Source: Clostridium bowmanii | GTDB lineage: Bacteria > Bacillota > Clostridia > Clostridiales > Clostridiaceae | DNA length: 64,000 nt | Direction of reading: 5' to 3' | Assembly (NCBI RefSeq): GCF_018861315.1 | Contig: NZ_JAHLDL010000003.1 | Coordinates: 62,001 to 126,000, forward strand | In this document: one piece after another, positions 18,661-27,766 of the stretch | Position numbering within the stretch: the stretch's first letter is position 1 | How the letters are laid out: each line of letters starts with the position of its first letter | Position numbers and translations under genes: made by a program | The notes under the pieces: generated by a model | What the model was told of the DNA's origin: nothing | Database searches by the model: none | Seen by the model: only the letters and a program-made list of their open reading frames with translations

Positions 18661-19557
18661 ATGAGAAATTCAAAAATAAAGAAAAAACGCCCATTAGGAC
18701 TTCTATTAGTTAAAATTTTCATTTTTACACTATGTATCTCTTCACTTGTACAAGCAGCTGTTGGGCAAGCAACCGTTGTACGTGGCGAAAATGAAAGTAC
18801 TTTACTATTACAGCAGATAAGCCAAATTCGTAGCCATAATAAAAAATTAAAATTAGAAAACAAAAATCTCCAAAGTGGAATCATAAAAAAAGAAGCTTCA
18901 TATAAAGAAAAGATGGCTAATACTAAAATAGCTTATTTAACTTTTGATGATGGTCCATCAGAAAATACTGTAGAAATATTGAGAATTTTAAAGCAATATG
19001 ATGTTAAAGCCACTTTTTTTGTAAATGGTCATCCTAATTACTCGTATCTTTATAAACAAATTTCTGATGAAGGACATCTTCTAGCTAACCATACTTATAG
19101 TCATGAATATAAAGATATTTATAACTCTCCAGATAATTTTAAAAATGATACAGAAAAATTAGATCGGTATCTTACATCAGTAACTGGCAAAGAACCTAAT
19201 TATATTTTACGATTCCCAGGTGGATCTAATAATACAATTAGTAACAATTTTGGTGGCAATGAAATAATGACCTCCGTAATTAAAGAAATGAATGCATCTG
19301 GTTATAAGTACTTTGATTGGAATGTTGATTCTACTGATGCTTCTACTTACTGTCAAGATAGAAATAAAATTGTACAAGCAGTTTTAAGTGAAAGTAGTCA
19401 AACTAAACATGCAATTATATTAATGCATGATTTAGCTCCGAAGATTACAACTGTACAAGCCCTACCTGAAATTATTGAGGGTCTTAAAAATCAAGGATTT
19501 ATTTTTGATGTACTTTCTAAGAAAGCTTATGCACCACAGTTTACAGTAGTAAAATAG
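18661..19557 (+). CDS. Polysaccharide deacetylase (NodB homology) with N-terminal coiled coil
   Basis: 298 residues: signal/anchor helix (about 15-35), a coiled coil (about 50-85, LRL-type heptads KKLKLENKNLQ), then a NodB deacetylase domain. Motifs: TFDDGPS (metal and base Asp), NHTYSH (zinc histidines), RFPGG (motif 3), DWNVDSTD (motif 4) and ILMHD (motif 5). It should remove acetyl groups from extracellular GlcNAc/MurNAc polymers, likely peptidoglycan. ATG 18661 follows AGGAGG. Neighbour of the small coiled-coil protein. Confidence 0.9.
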   Translation: MRNSKIKKKRPLGLLLVKIFIFTLCISSLVQAAVGQATVVRGENESTLLLQQISQIRSHNKKLKLENKNLQSGIIKKEASYKEKMANTKIAYLTFDDGPSENTVEILRILKQYDVKATFFVNGHPNYSYLYKQISDEGHLLANHTYSHEYKDIYNSPDNFKNDTEKLDRYLTSVTGKEPNYILRFPGGSNNTISNNFGGNEIMTSVIKEMNASGYKYFDWNVDSTDASTYCQDRNKIVQAVLSESSQTKHAIILMHDLAPKITTVQALPEIIEGLKNQGFIFDVLSKKAYAPQFTVVK

Positions 19558-19570
19558 TTTTATTGGAACC

Positions 19571-19598
19571 TTGACATTTTTACTGCAAGTGCTATAAT
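19571..19598 (+). promoter_or_regulatory. Promoter of the thrS T-box operon
   Basis: TTGACA (19571-19576), a 16-base spacer and TATAAT (19593-19598), directly upstream of the T-box leader. Confidence 0.75.
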
Positions 19599-19605
19599 TA
19601 ATGTA

Positions 19606-19849
19606 AATTCAATAATTTAACACTACGAAGAGAAAAGTAAGCTCTAGCGCATTTGCAGAGAGAGAATACCCTAGCTGTAAGTATTCTTAAATGTTCATTG
19701 TTGAAGACTGCCTCTGAGTGACTTTAATAAAGTCCGGTAATTACGTTATAATTATTAAGTGGTTTATTTTTATAAACAATTTGGGTGGAACCGCGGGAAA
19801 TTATAATCTCGTCCCTTTTCTTTAGCTAGAATTGGGATGTGGTTTTTTT
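19606..19849 (+). ncRNA. T-box leader of thrS (tRNA-sensing riboswitch)
   Basis: Contains the diagnostic T-box core GGGTGGAACCGCGGG (19783-19797), an upstream Stem I region with AGAGAGA (about 19658-19666) and a terminator: CGTCCC (19810-19815) pairs with GGGATG (19834-19839), then a T-run. Uncharged tRNA pairing stabilises the antiterminator and lets thrS be read. Its position before thrS implies tRNA-Thr; I could not place the specifier codon confidently by eye. Confidence 0.92.
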
Positions 19850-19950
19850 GTTTTATTAAAAAATATGCTAGCAATACTTGTGCATAATTTTATGCCTGGT
19901 TATTTTTTAAATATTTTAAATTAATTTCAAAAGTGAAAGGAGCAATATAT

Positions 19951-21888
19951 ATGATAAATATTACATTAAAAGATGGTTCAATGAAGTCTTATGAATTTGG
20001 TATGACTGTATTTGAAATTGCGAAAGATATTAGCGAGGGACTTGCCAGAGTTGCTTGTGCTGGAATGGTAAATGGTAAAACTGTAGATTTACGTCAGAAA
20101 ATCACTGAGGACTGTGAACTTAGTATTCTAACTTTTGATGATGAGGAAGGAAAAAAAGCCTTTAGACATACCGCTTGTCATATATTAGCTCAAGCAGTTA
20201 AAAGATTATTCCCTGATACAAAACTTGCCATCGGACCTGCTATAGATGGAGGTTTCTACTACGATTTTGATAAACAAGGTTCCTTCTCTGCTGAGGAAAT
20301 TATAAAAATTGAAGAAGAAATGAAGAAAATTGTTAAAGAAGATTTACTAATAGAAAGATATGAACTTCTTCGATCTGAAGCAATATCCTTTATGCTAGGA
20401 AAAGATGAAAACTTTAAAGTTCAATTAATTGAAGACCTTCCAGAGGATGCAGCATTATCCTTCTACAAACAAGGTGAATATACAGATCTTTGTGCAGGAC
20501 CACATTTAATGTCTACAAAGCCTGTAAAAGCCTTTAAACTTACTCAAGTTGCAGGTGCATACTGGAGAGGTAACGAGAAAAACAAAATGCTTAGTCGTAT
20601 ATACGGAACTGCCTTCACAAAAAAATCAGATTTAGATGCTCATATAGAACAAATGGAAGATGCTAAGAAAAGAGATCATAACAAGCTTGGACGTGAATTA
20701 AAATTCTTTACAACTTCTGATGTTATAGGTCAAGGCTTACCTCTACTTATGCCTAATGGTGCAAGGGTAATCCAATTATTACAACGTTTTGTTGAAGATG
20801 AGGAAGAAAAAAGAGGCTATGTTATAACTAAAACTCCTCTTATGGCTAAGAGCGATTTATATAAAATGTCTGGCCACTGGGATCATTATAAAGATGGAAT
20901 GTTTGTCCTTGGTGATGAATCTAAAGATGAAGAAGTTATGGCACTTCGCCCAATGACTTGCCCATTCCAATTTACAATTTATAATGCTGATCAAAAGAGT
21001 TATCGTGACCTTCCAATTAGATATGCAGAAACTTCAACATTATTTAGAAATGAATCTTCAGGTGAAATGCACGGCCTAATAAGGGTACGACAATTTACTA
21101 TTTCAGAGGGTCATTTAGTTGTTAGACCGGATCAATTAGAAGAAGAATTTAAAGGTGTAATAAATTTAATTAACTATTTGATGGAAACATTAGGACTTGA
21201 AGATGATATCACTTATAGATTCTCTAAAGGGGATCCAGATAATAAAGAGAAATATATTGATAACCCAGCAGCTTGGGCAGATACTGAAGCTAAGATGAAG
21301 GATATATTAGACCACTTAGGAATAAATTATAAAACAGCTATAGATGAAGCTGCTTTCTACGGGCCTAAACTTGATCTTCAAATCAAAAATGTTCATGGTA
21401 AAGAAGATACTATAATTACTGTTCAAATTGACTTTGCATTACCAGAAAGATTTGACATGAATTATATTGATAGTGATGGAGTTAAAAAACGTCCATATGT
21501 TATCCATAGAACTTCAATTGGTTGTTATGAGAGAACACTTGCAATTTTAATAGAAAAATATGCTGGTGCTTTCCCAACTTGGCTTGCACCGCTGCAAGTT
21601 AAGGTTTTACCTATTTCTGAAAAATTCCATGATTATGCTGACTCAGTAGTAGCAAAACTCAAAGCAGCTAACATTAGAACTTCAGGAGACTTTAGAGCAG
21701 AAAAAATTGGATATAAGATTCGTGAAGCTCGTAATGAAAGAGCTCCTTTCCTACTAATAGTTGGTGAAAAAGAAGCTGACCTAAATGAAGTTTCTGTTAG
21801 AAGTAGAAAAAATGGTGATGAAGGTTCAATAGCCCTGGATTCCTTTATTGCACGAATTAAAGAAGAAATAGAAACTAGATTATTATAA
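19951..21888 (+). CDS. thrS: Threonyl-tRNA synthetase
   Basis: 645 residues, class II synthetase that charges tRNA-Thr. N-terminal TGS domain (about 1-60), editing domain with the HTACH histidines (FRHTACHILAQA), then the catalytic core with MTCPFQ (zinc cysteine), RNESSGEMHGLIRVRQF and a C-terminal anticodon-binding domain. ATG 19951 follows AAAGGAG; an in-frame GTG at 19933 precedes the box and is unlikely. Expression is controlled by the T-box leader. Confidence 0.97.
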   Translation: MINITLKDGSMKSYEFGMTVFEIAKDISEGLARVACAGMVNGKTVDLRQKITEDCELSILTFDDEEGKKAFRHTACHILAQAVKRLFPDTKLAIGPAIDGGFYYDFDKQGSFSAEEIIKIEEEMKKIVKEDLLIERYELLRSEAISFMLGKDENFKVQLIEDLPEDAALSFYKQGEYTDLCAGPHLMSTKPVKAFKLTQVAGAYWRGNEKNKMLSRIYGTAFTKKSDLDAHIEQMEDAKKRDHNKLGRELKFFTTSDVIGQGLPLLMPNGARVIQLLQRFVEDEEEKRGYVITKTPLMAKSDLYKMSGHWDHYKDGMFVLGDESKDEEVMALRPMTCPFQFTIYNADQKSYRDLPIRYAETSTLFRNESSGEMHGLIRVRQFTISEGHLVVRPDQLEEEFKGVINLINYLMETLGLEDDITYRFSKGDPDNKEKYIDNPAAWADTEAKMKDILDHLGINYKTAIDEAAFYGPKLDLQIKNVHGKEDTIITVQIDFALPERFDMNYIDSDGVKKRPYVIHRTSIGCYERTLAILIEKYAGAFPTWLAPLQVKVLPISEKFHDYADSVVAKLKAANIRTSGDFRAEKIGYKIREARNERAPFLLIVGEKEADLNEVSVRSRKNGDEGSIALDSFIARIKEEIETRLL

Positions 21889-21898
21889 TAAATAAAGC

Positions 21899-22002
21899 CA
21901 TTACATAGAGTTCATTAAAATGTACTCTATGTAATGAAAATCTTTTAAAAAGCAGACTTAAAAATACCCTTACATCACAAATGTGATATAAGGGTATTTT
22001 TA
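21899..22002. terminator. Two hairpin terminators between thrS and glnS
   Basis: First hairpin: arms 21899-21911 and 21923-21935 (CATTACATAGAGT). Second: 21959-22002, AAAAATACCCTTA.ATCAC pairing with its complement and flanked by A and T runs, so it serves both convergent genes. Confidence 0.85.
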
Positions 22003-22021
22003 TAACCTTTTAAAGACTAGA

Positions 22022-23680
22022 CTATTTTTGAATTTTAAAAGAACTTTTTAAAGATACTATTCTATTAAACACTAGTTTACCTTGTGACGTGTATCTAGAA
22101 TCCACATTGAAATATCCATGTCTGAAGAATTGAAATTTATCTTGTACCTTTGAAGTTTCCATATTGGGTTCTACAAATCCTTGTAAAATCTCTATAGAGT
22201 TTGGGTTTATTTGATCTAAGAAAGTCTTTCCTTCTTCTTTTTCTTCATCTAAAATTAAAGGTTCAAACAATCTAAATTCTGCTGGTACTGCATTTGTTGC
22301 ATCTACCCAGTGGATTGTTCCTTTAACTTTTCTTCCTGTAAATCCACTTCCACTCTTAGTGTCAATATCATAAGTACAGTGTATTTCGGATACATTTCCA
22401 TCTGAATCTTTAACTACATCATTACATTTTATAAAATATGCTCCCTTTAGTCTTACTTCGTTTCCTGGGAACAATCTGAAATATTTCTTTAGTGGAATCT
22501 CCATGAAATCTTCTTGCTCTATATATATTTCTTTTGAGAATGACACTTGACGAGTTCCCATGGATGCATCATCTTGATTATTCTCTATTTCTAGCATTTC
22601 CACTTGAGCTTCAGGGTAGTTTGTAATAACCACTTTTAGTGGTCTTAGAACTGCCATAGTTCTAAGTGTTTTTGGGCTTAAATCTTCCCTTATAAAGTGT
22701 TCAAGCATTTGACCGTCTACTGTACTGTTAGCTTTTGCAACCCCAATTTCTCTACAAAAATTACGTATAGCATCAGGAGTATAGCCACGACGTCTAAGTC
22801 CTGCTATAGTTGGCATACGTGGGTCATCCCAAGCATCTACAATGCCCTCATCTACTAATTGCTTAAGATTTCTTTTACTCATTACAGTATTTGTAATGTT
22901 TAATCTTGCGAATTCTATTTGTCTTGGTTTATTCTCCATTTCACAATTGTTTATAACCCAATCATATAGTGGACGATGATCTTCAAATTCTAAGGTACAT
23001 ATTGAATGTGTAATTCCTTCAATTGCATCTTCTATTGGATGGGCATAATCGTACATAGGATAAATACACCATTTATCTTCTGTATTGTGATGTATTGCAT
23101 GAGATATACGATAAATTATTGGATCTCTCATGTTTATATTAGGAGAACTCATATCGATTTTAGCTCTTAGAACCTTTTCTCCGTCAACGAATTCGCCTTT
23201 TCTCATACGGTCGAATAGATCTAGGTTTTCTTCCATAGTTCTATTTTTGTACGGGCTTTCTTTACCAGGTTCTCTTAGTGTTCCTCTGTACTCTTTCATC
23301 TCTTCAGCTGTTAAATCACAAACATATGCTTTATTATTTTTTATTAATAATACAGCGCGATCATACATTTCTTGAAAATAGTTTGATGCGAAAAATAGTT
23401 CATCCCACTCATATCCAAGCCATTTTATGTCTTCTTCTATGGAATTAACGTATTCTTTATCTTCCTTTGCTGGGTTAGTATCATCAAAACGCAAGTTTGT
23501 CTTGCCGTTAAATTCATCTGCAAGTTCAAAGTTTAATATAATTGCTTTTGCATGCCCAATGTGCAAATACCCGTTTGGTTCTGGTGGAAAACGAGTTATG
23601 ATTTTACTATGTTTTCCGCTTTCTAAATCATCCATGACAATGTTTCTTATAAAATTTGATGAAGTGGTTTTATCTTCCAT
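22022..23680 (-). CDS. glnS: Glutaminyl-tRNA synthetase
   Basis: 552-residue class I synthetase. Motifs: [15 protein letters not shown] (HIGH region), the variant KMSKS loop VMSKR, and the C-terminal beta-barrel anticodon-binding domain. GlnRS charges tRNA-Gln directly; most Firmicutes instead use GluRS plus the GatCAB amidotransferase, and GlnRS in some clostridia is regarded as acquired by transfer. ATG 23680 follows AAGGAAGGTG; an in-frame GTG at 23689 lies inside that box. No T-box is seen upstream. Confidence 0.96.
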   Translation of the reverse strand: MEDKTTSSNFIRNIVMDDLESGKHSKIITRFPPEPNGYLHIGHAKAIILNFELADEFNGKTNLRFDDTNPAKEDKEYVNSIEEDIKWLGYEWDELFFASNYFQEMYDRAVLLIKNNKAYVCDLTAEEMKEYRGTLREPGKESPYKNRTMEENLDLFDRMRKGEFVDGEKVLRAKIDMSSPNINMRDPIIYRISHAIHHNTEDKWCIYPMYDYAHPIEDAIEGITHSICTLEFEDHRPLYDWVINNCEMENKPRQIEFARLNITNTVMSKRNLKQLVDEGIVDAWDDPRMPTIAGLRRRGYTPDAIRNFCREIGVAKANSTVDGQMLEHFIREDLSPKTLRTMAVLRPLKVVITNYPEAQVEMLEIENNQDDASMGTRQVSFSKEIYIEQEDFMEIPLKKYFRLFPGNEVRLKGAYFIKCNDVVKDSDGNVSEIHCTYDIDTKSGSGFTGRKVKGTIHWVDATNAVPAEFRLFEPLILDEEKEEGKTFLDQINPNSIEILQGFVEPNMETSKVQDKFQFFRHGYFNVDSRYTSQGKLVFNRIVSLKSSFKIQK

Positions 23681-23889
23681 ACTTGTCACCTTCCTTTTAA
23701 TCTACCTTACCTGTAAATTTTCTCTATATTCTAATAAATATATCACAAAAATAGATTTTTTCCTAGGATTTTTATGGTATTTGTTAACATAAAGCGGTAT
23801 TTTTCCACATATCGTAATTTTTAAGATAACTTTATGTTCCAGATATTAGAGTCTTTCAATTTAAAAGGTGTAGTTTTAATACAGCGATG

Positions 23890-24060
23890 TCATATAAACA
23901 AAAGTTCCTTACTATTTTCTAATAAATCTACTAGAGCATCGCCATATGTAAACTGCTTATCATATACTATAGGTTCTGATTGTATAAAGCCCATTTTTTC
24001 TAGGGCTGTGGAGGTTTTTCCGCAAATATGAATTATGTTATGTTTTAAATTTTTATGAAT
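23890..24060 (-). pseudogene. Remnant with a HICG motif, probable corrinoid-methyltransferase fragment
   Basis: A minus-strand frame reads IIHICGKTSTALEKMGF and ends in TGA. HxCG is the metal-binding signature of URO-D/MtaA-type methyltransferases, but the following residues do not match well. No start or box is seen. Probably debris of the adjacent cluster. Confidence 0.4.
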
Positions 24061-24146
24061 GGTGCCGTCATCTAAATTTTTCTGAATGATTCCATTATTT
24101 AATTTTCCCTTAGTGATTACATTATTTAAAATTTGCTGAACTGTTT

Positions 24147-24499
24147 TTAATATATTAATTCTGCTTCTAATACAGAATGTATACGTCCCTTAGTAAAATT
24201 AATTTCCTCAATATTCTTTAATTCTTCTACGTTATTAAAAGCATATTTATTAACTCTTGGGCCTACTTTTTCATCTCCAAGTTTTATATCTGCACCTAGG
24301 GCTTCTGCTTCTACTGTTACGCAAAAGGTAATCTACATAAACTATCATTATTATGTTTTTTCATTTCTATAGATAGTTTTACCATATCATTAATGTTTTT
24401 ATGTAAGTCTGAGAATTTTAATTTTAATTCTTCAATAATTTCTTCCGGTATTTGTTCAAAATTATCCCCAGCACATTTAAAATTTAATTTATTTTCCAT
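24147..24499 (-). pseudogene. URO-D/MtaA-family methyltransferase, frameshifted 5' fragment
   Basis: ATG 24499 (AGGACGAT box) gives 60 residues ending CRLPFA-stop. In the next frame, from 24320, VTVEAEALGADIKLGDEKVG continues to a stop at 24147. Joined, the two make the first third of a uroporphyrinogen-decarboxylase-family methyltransferase. The barrel end with the zinc ligands is gone. Relatives transfer methyl groups to or from corrinoid proteins. Confidence 0.65.
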
Positions 24500-24780
24500 A
24501 TCGTCCTAAACTTAAATTCACTTCCCATAGCCTCAGGTATTCCCTGAAGTCCTGGTCCAACACCTATGCTATCTGGTCTAAATGTTTCAAAACTCCTTAT
24601 TGCTACATCTATAATTACTTCCTTTGAAAAATTGTGTTCTTTAATTGTATGCCCAAAAAGCGGTGCACAAGCTTCCCCTAAAAATGGACTACAAGGAATT
24701 CTATCAATTTCTTTTCCAGCTGAGAATGCTTCCATTCTTTCCCTTGGTGTCATTTCATCTGGCTTTATAACTTGGTTCAT
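24484..24780 (-). pseudogene. URO-D/MtaA-family methyltransferase, N-terminal fragment
   Basis: 98 residues from ATG 24780 (GGAGGAG box): MTPRERMEAFSAGKEIDRIP and DSIGVGPGLQGIPEAMG match the start of MtaA-like proteins, which normally run to about 330-380 residues. The frame leaves homology at EFKF and stops, overlapping the start of the next fragment. A second, different member of the same family follows, so two neighbouring genes have been cut down. Confidence 0.65.
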
Positions 24781-25243
24781 TTTAACTCCTCCTCCGAAAA
24801 TTGTAAGACTAAACATTTTTATAATTAGAAAGGTTAGTTATACCCTTTTACATTCCTAGAATAAATACATATAAATTTTACACTCTCCTATAATCATATG
24901 CAAATTGGTTTATCAAATAGGTTTTAGCTCATCTATAGCTATATTAAATATGTAAATAATTCCATAATGTGTCTTAAAATTCACAATTAATTTTAGATCA
25001 AATATTTTGTAATACTTAGTTTTATTTTATGTTGACTTAACATTTTATACGTGATATTTTGTTAAAGGCATGAAAAGATAAGAATGTTTTGTAAACACTA
25101 AAAATAATTTATCATTTATGAATTTGTCTGGTAACGTTGACACCTTACTACTTTTACTCAAATATATGTCTATCTTTTTTAAACAGAGCTCCATCACGGG
25201 TACGGATAACTGTTTAATTAAATGTAAAAAGGAGTGATTTATA
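24781..25243. other. Intergenic region upstream of the broken symporter
   Basis: AT-rich. Near 25185-25210 there is a locally GC-richer stretch (GAGCTCCATCACGGGTACGG) that could be part of a leader structure. I could not assign it to a riboswitch class. Confidence 0.35.
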
Positions 25244-26066
25244 ATGTCAGAGAAAAAAAGCGAGAGATCTTTTCCTCAGGATTTGCAGTTTTTTTCGCAA
25301 CATTGGGTTCAGCAGTCGGTTTGGGTAATATATGGAAAGTTCCCTATTTAACAGGGGTCAATGGTGGAGGAGCTTTTCTATTAATATATGTTTTATGTGT
25401 AGCCTTAGTTGGTATTCCAATTATGGTATGTGAATTTTACATAGGTAGGAAATCAAGAAAAAATGCAGTAGGAGCTTTTGAAGAGCTAAAGGCTGCTAAA
25501 GGTTGGAAAAACATCGGCTTTATAGGTGTAATTTCAGCATTTCTAATTATGTTTTTTTACAGTTGCGTTGCAGGCTGGGTTTACTCCTATGTTTTCAAAG
25601 CAATAAAGGGAGATTTTTCAGGGGTTACCTCGGCTACCTCCTCAGCAAAATTCATGTCAACACTAGTTGGACCAATTCCTCCACTTATATGGCAGTTTAT
25701 ATTTCTTGTAGTAGTTTCTCTAGTTTTAATTGCAGGAGTTAAAAATGGAATTGAGAGACTAACAAAAACACTTATGCCTGTATTATTCATACTAATTCTT
25801 GTATGTGATGTAACAGCATTAATGCTTCCAGGCGCATCACAAGGATTAAAATTTTTATTCCATGTGGATTTTTCACAGATAAATGGAGCTGTTATATTAA
25901 CTGCACTCGGTTTAGCATTTTTCAAACTGTCACTGGGAATGGGGATAATGATTACCTATGGTAGTTATTTTACACAGAACAATAATATGATAGCAACCTC
26001 AGTAAGAGTTGCACTATCCTACTTATAATTGTTTTCTTAAATTCAATAGGAATAATTAAATTATAA
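25244..26066 (+). pseudogene. Sodium:neurotransmitter symporter family transporter, frameshifted and internally deleted
   Basis: The natural start is ATG 25244 after AAAAGGAG, reading MSEKKSER. The conserved SSGFAVFFATLGSAVGLGNI is in another frame, so an indel lies in or just after the AAAAAAA run near 25252-25259. The main frame then gives about eight codons of leader plus membrane helices to ATSVRVALSY and stops at about 26028. In a third frame, LLIIVFLNSIGIIKL to a stop at 26066 matches the last helix of such transporters. Roughly 170 codons between are missing by comparison with typical length. Family members are Na+-coupled amino-acid importers. Non-functional by inference. Confidence 0.8.
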
Positions 26067-26094
26067 ATATAATTTAATCAAGCTAAATAACACA

Positions 26095-26130
26095 CTGCCA
26101 CACTCTATCATTTATTTTAGAGTGTGGCAG
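26095..26130. terminator. Hairpin between convergent units
   Basis: CTGCCACACTCT (26095-26106) and AGAGTGTGGCAG (26119-26130) pair perfectly over 12 bases. A T-run is not obvious on either side, but the position between convergent genes suits termination. Confidence 0.6.
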
Positions 26131-26168
26131 CCTACTATAGTTATGACCTTTATAATTTGGCAGATATC

Positions 26169-26423
26169 TTAGCTTTCCTCTACCTTCTCAATATATTCAA
26201 CATTTTTCAACTCTTCTAAAGCATCTTCTACTGATATATCGTCTAAGATTCTACCATAAAGAATTACACCTTTATTGACATCCTCATCCCACTCAAAATC
26301 AGTCATGACCTCATTAATTCCTAAATATTCACCCATAGTATTTGCACTAATATTAGATCCTCTATAAGTATCAAGACCCTCATCTGATATTATAATTTCG
26401 TATATTTTATTATTTATTGGCAT
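26169..26423 (-). CDS. Small acidic protein, unknown
   Basis: 84 residues, rich in Asp/Glu, no signal peptide or membrane segment. Start ATG 26423 has an AAGGAGGAAA box. I do not recognise it. It stands alone, downstream of nothing obvious on its strand. Confidence 0.6.
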   Translation of the reverse strand: MPINNKIYEIIISDEGLDTYRGSNISANTMGEYLGINEVMTDFEWDEDVNKGVILYGRILDDISVEDALEELKNVEYIEKVEES

Positions 26424-27206
26424 AATCTTTCCTCCTTATCGTTATATTTAACATACTAAATATAATGTTCTACAGAGTTCTAAAAATATACATATATCTT
26501 TTATTTAAACCCATTCTAATTTTATTTCAAAAATGCCTTTTGGTTTATTATTACATATTTTTTAAAAATATATTCATTTTCAATATCTCTCACTTCACCA
26601 CACCTTTTAGGAAAAAACAATTATAATAATTCTTTAACTTGAGAATACAATTCTAAATATGTCATAATATAGCTAACCAGTAATCTAGTGAAAGGAGATG
26701 ATTAGATTGATTATAGCTAGGAGGTGGCTTTTGACCTAAAAAAGTTAAAAGTTTACCATTAAATATGAGGTATTTAGCAATTTATATTTGGTAACTACTT
26801 CAGAAGAATGTAGGGAGGCATATCGCCTCCTTATATATGACCTTACCACTTATCACTGGGATACCAATTTTTATTGACATAAAAAGGTTTTTAAACTAAA
26901 ATAAAATTGTGTGAATAATCAATTTAAACAGAAAATAATTTAGATGAAGGAGATGTTGATATATGATAAATTTAATTATAGCTTTTGAGGTGCTCCATCA
27001 ATAACTGAATATTATTCGAAGGCAGTATAACCTTTTGTAGAGAAGTTTTTATTTTATCTATAAAATATGAAATTGGGATTATTAATCCTTTATTTTGTGT
27101 GCTTTCGAAATCTAATTAATAACCGTCATCTGAAACGTTAAATGAATTTAAAGTTTGGCAGAATGCACGAAGTTATCGTGTTTTTTTTATTGCCTTTTTT
27201 AATATT

Positions 27207-27239
27207 CCCGTGGATGGTTTTTATGTCCACGGGATTTTT
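27207..27239 (+). terminator. Rho-independent terminator
   Basis: CCCGTGGA (27207-27214) and TCCACGGG (27226-27233), then ATTTTT. A weaker hairpin, CACGA/TCGTG followed by eight Ts, precedes it at 27166-27188. Confidence 0.75.
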
Positions 27240-27257
27240 CTATAGAAAAATAAATAA

Positions 27258-27280
27258 GATAATGATTCACAATTATTATC
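27258..27280. promoter_or_regulatory. Fur/PerR-like 23-bp inverted repeat
   Basis: GATAAT at one end and ATTATC at the other, with AATGATT and AATTATT inside. The architecture and length match a second site at 50194-50216. It sits about 30 bases upstream of the ribosome binding site at 27297. Assignment to a Fur-family regulator is inferred from shape only. Confidence 0.4.
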
Positions 27281-27309
27281 TCTAAAAATAAATACAGGAG
27301 GTGGTTTCA

Positions 27310-27468
27310 ATGCAAATTTCTAAAACACTATTAAATACTATTGAAAATAAAGAGGAGGAATTTAATATTGTGTTACAAAAATGGGAAAGATGTTCTACCA
27401 GAAGCTCTTTTAAAGGAGCTGCAGAAATATATTCAAGGAGAAATTATATATATTCCAAAAGAGGATAA
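27310..27468 (+). other. Possible short upstream frame overlapping the CD3324-type gene
   Basis: ATG 27310 has a very strong CAGGAGGTGG box and opens 52 codons (MQISKTLLNTIENK...) that overlap the next gene out of frame. Beyond codon 20 it only shadows that gene. Either a coupling peptide or the 5' stub of a deleted gene. Confidence 0.3.
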
Positions 27469-27658
27469 TATGAGGAAGGCTTGGGGTGAAAATAATGGCA
27501 CTCGAAAACTTCTAAGAAAACGTAATATGGAAATATATAAATTTTATAAAAGTGGAACTACAATTACTAAGCTTACAGAATCTTATAATCTATCAGAAGA
27601 TAGCATTAGAAAGATAATTTTTAATATAAATAATGAAAATTTAAAAATAAATGCATAG
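27368..27658 (+). CDS. CD3324-family small DNA-binding-like protein
   Basis: 96 residues resembling the CD3324 family: DVLPEALLKELQKYIQGEII, then IPKEDNMRKAWGENNGTRK and a C-terminal helix-turn-helix-like segment (YKSGTTITKLTESYNLSEDS). TTG 27368 is nine bases after GAGGAGG. Related proteins are small and uncharacterised; a regulatory role is suggested by the helix-turn-helix only. It is followed closely by rsgA. Confidence 0.7.
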   Translation: MCYKNGKDVLPEALLKELQKYIQGEIIYIPKEDNMRKAWGENNGTRKLLRKRNMEIYKFYKSGTTITKLTESYNLSEDSIRKIIFNINNENLKINA

Positions 27659-27766
27659 GAGAGGATATCTATATATAGTTTAAAACAATTAGGCTGGGAA
27701 GAATATTATAAAGAAGAAATTTATAACAAAGAGGATAACTCATCTTTAAAAGATACTACCACTTTT

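Larger units (their letters stand above)
26424..27309. other. Long region without an intact gene; broken small frames and terminators
   Basis: Two box-plus-start-like spots lie at 26693 (AAAGGAGATGATTAG) and 26947 (GAAGGAGATGTTGATAT), each followed by ATTATAGCT within 35 bases. The second opens a 13-codon peptide from ATG 26963. A frame at about 26752-26877 reads KYEVFSNLYLVTTSEECREA but has no start. Terminator-like hairpins lie at 27166-27188 and 27207-27239. Most likely eroded small genes. Confidence 0.4.
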
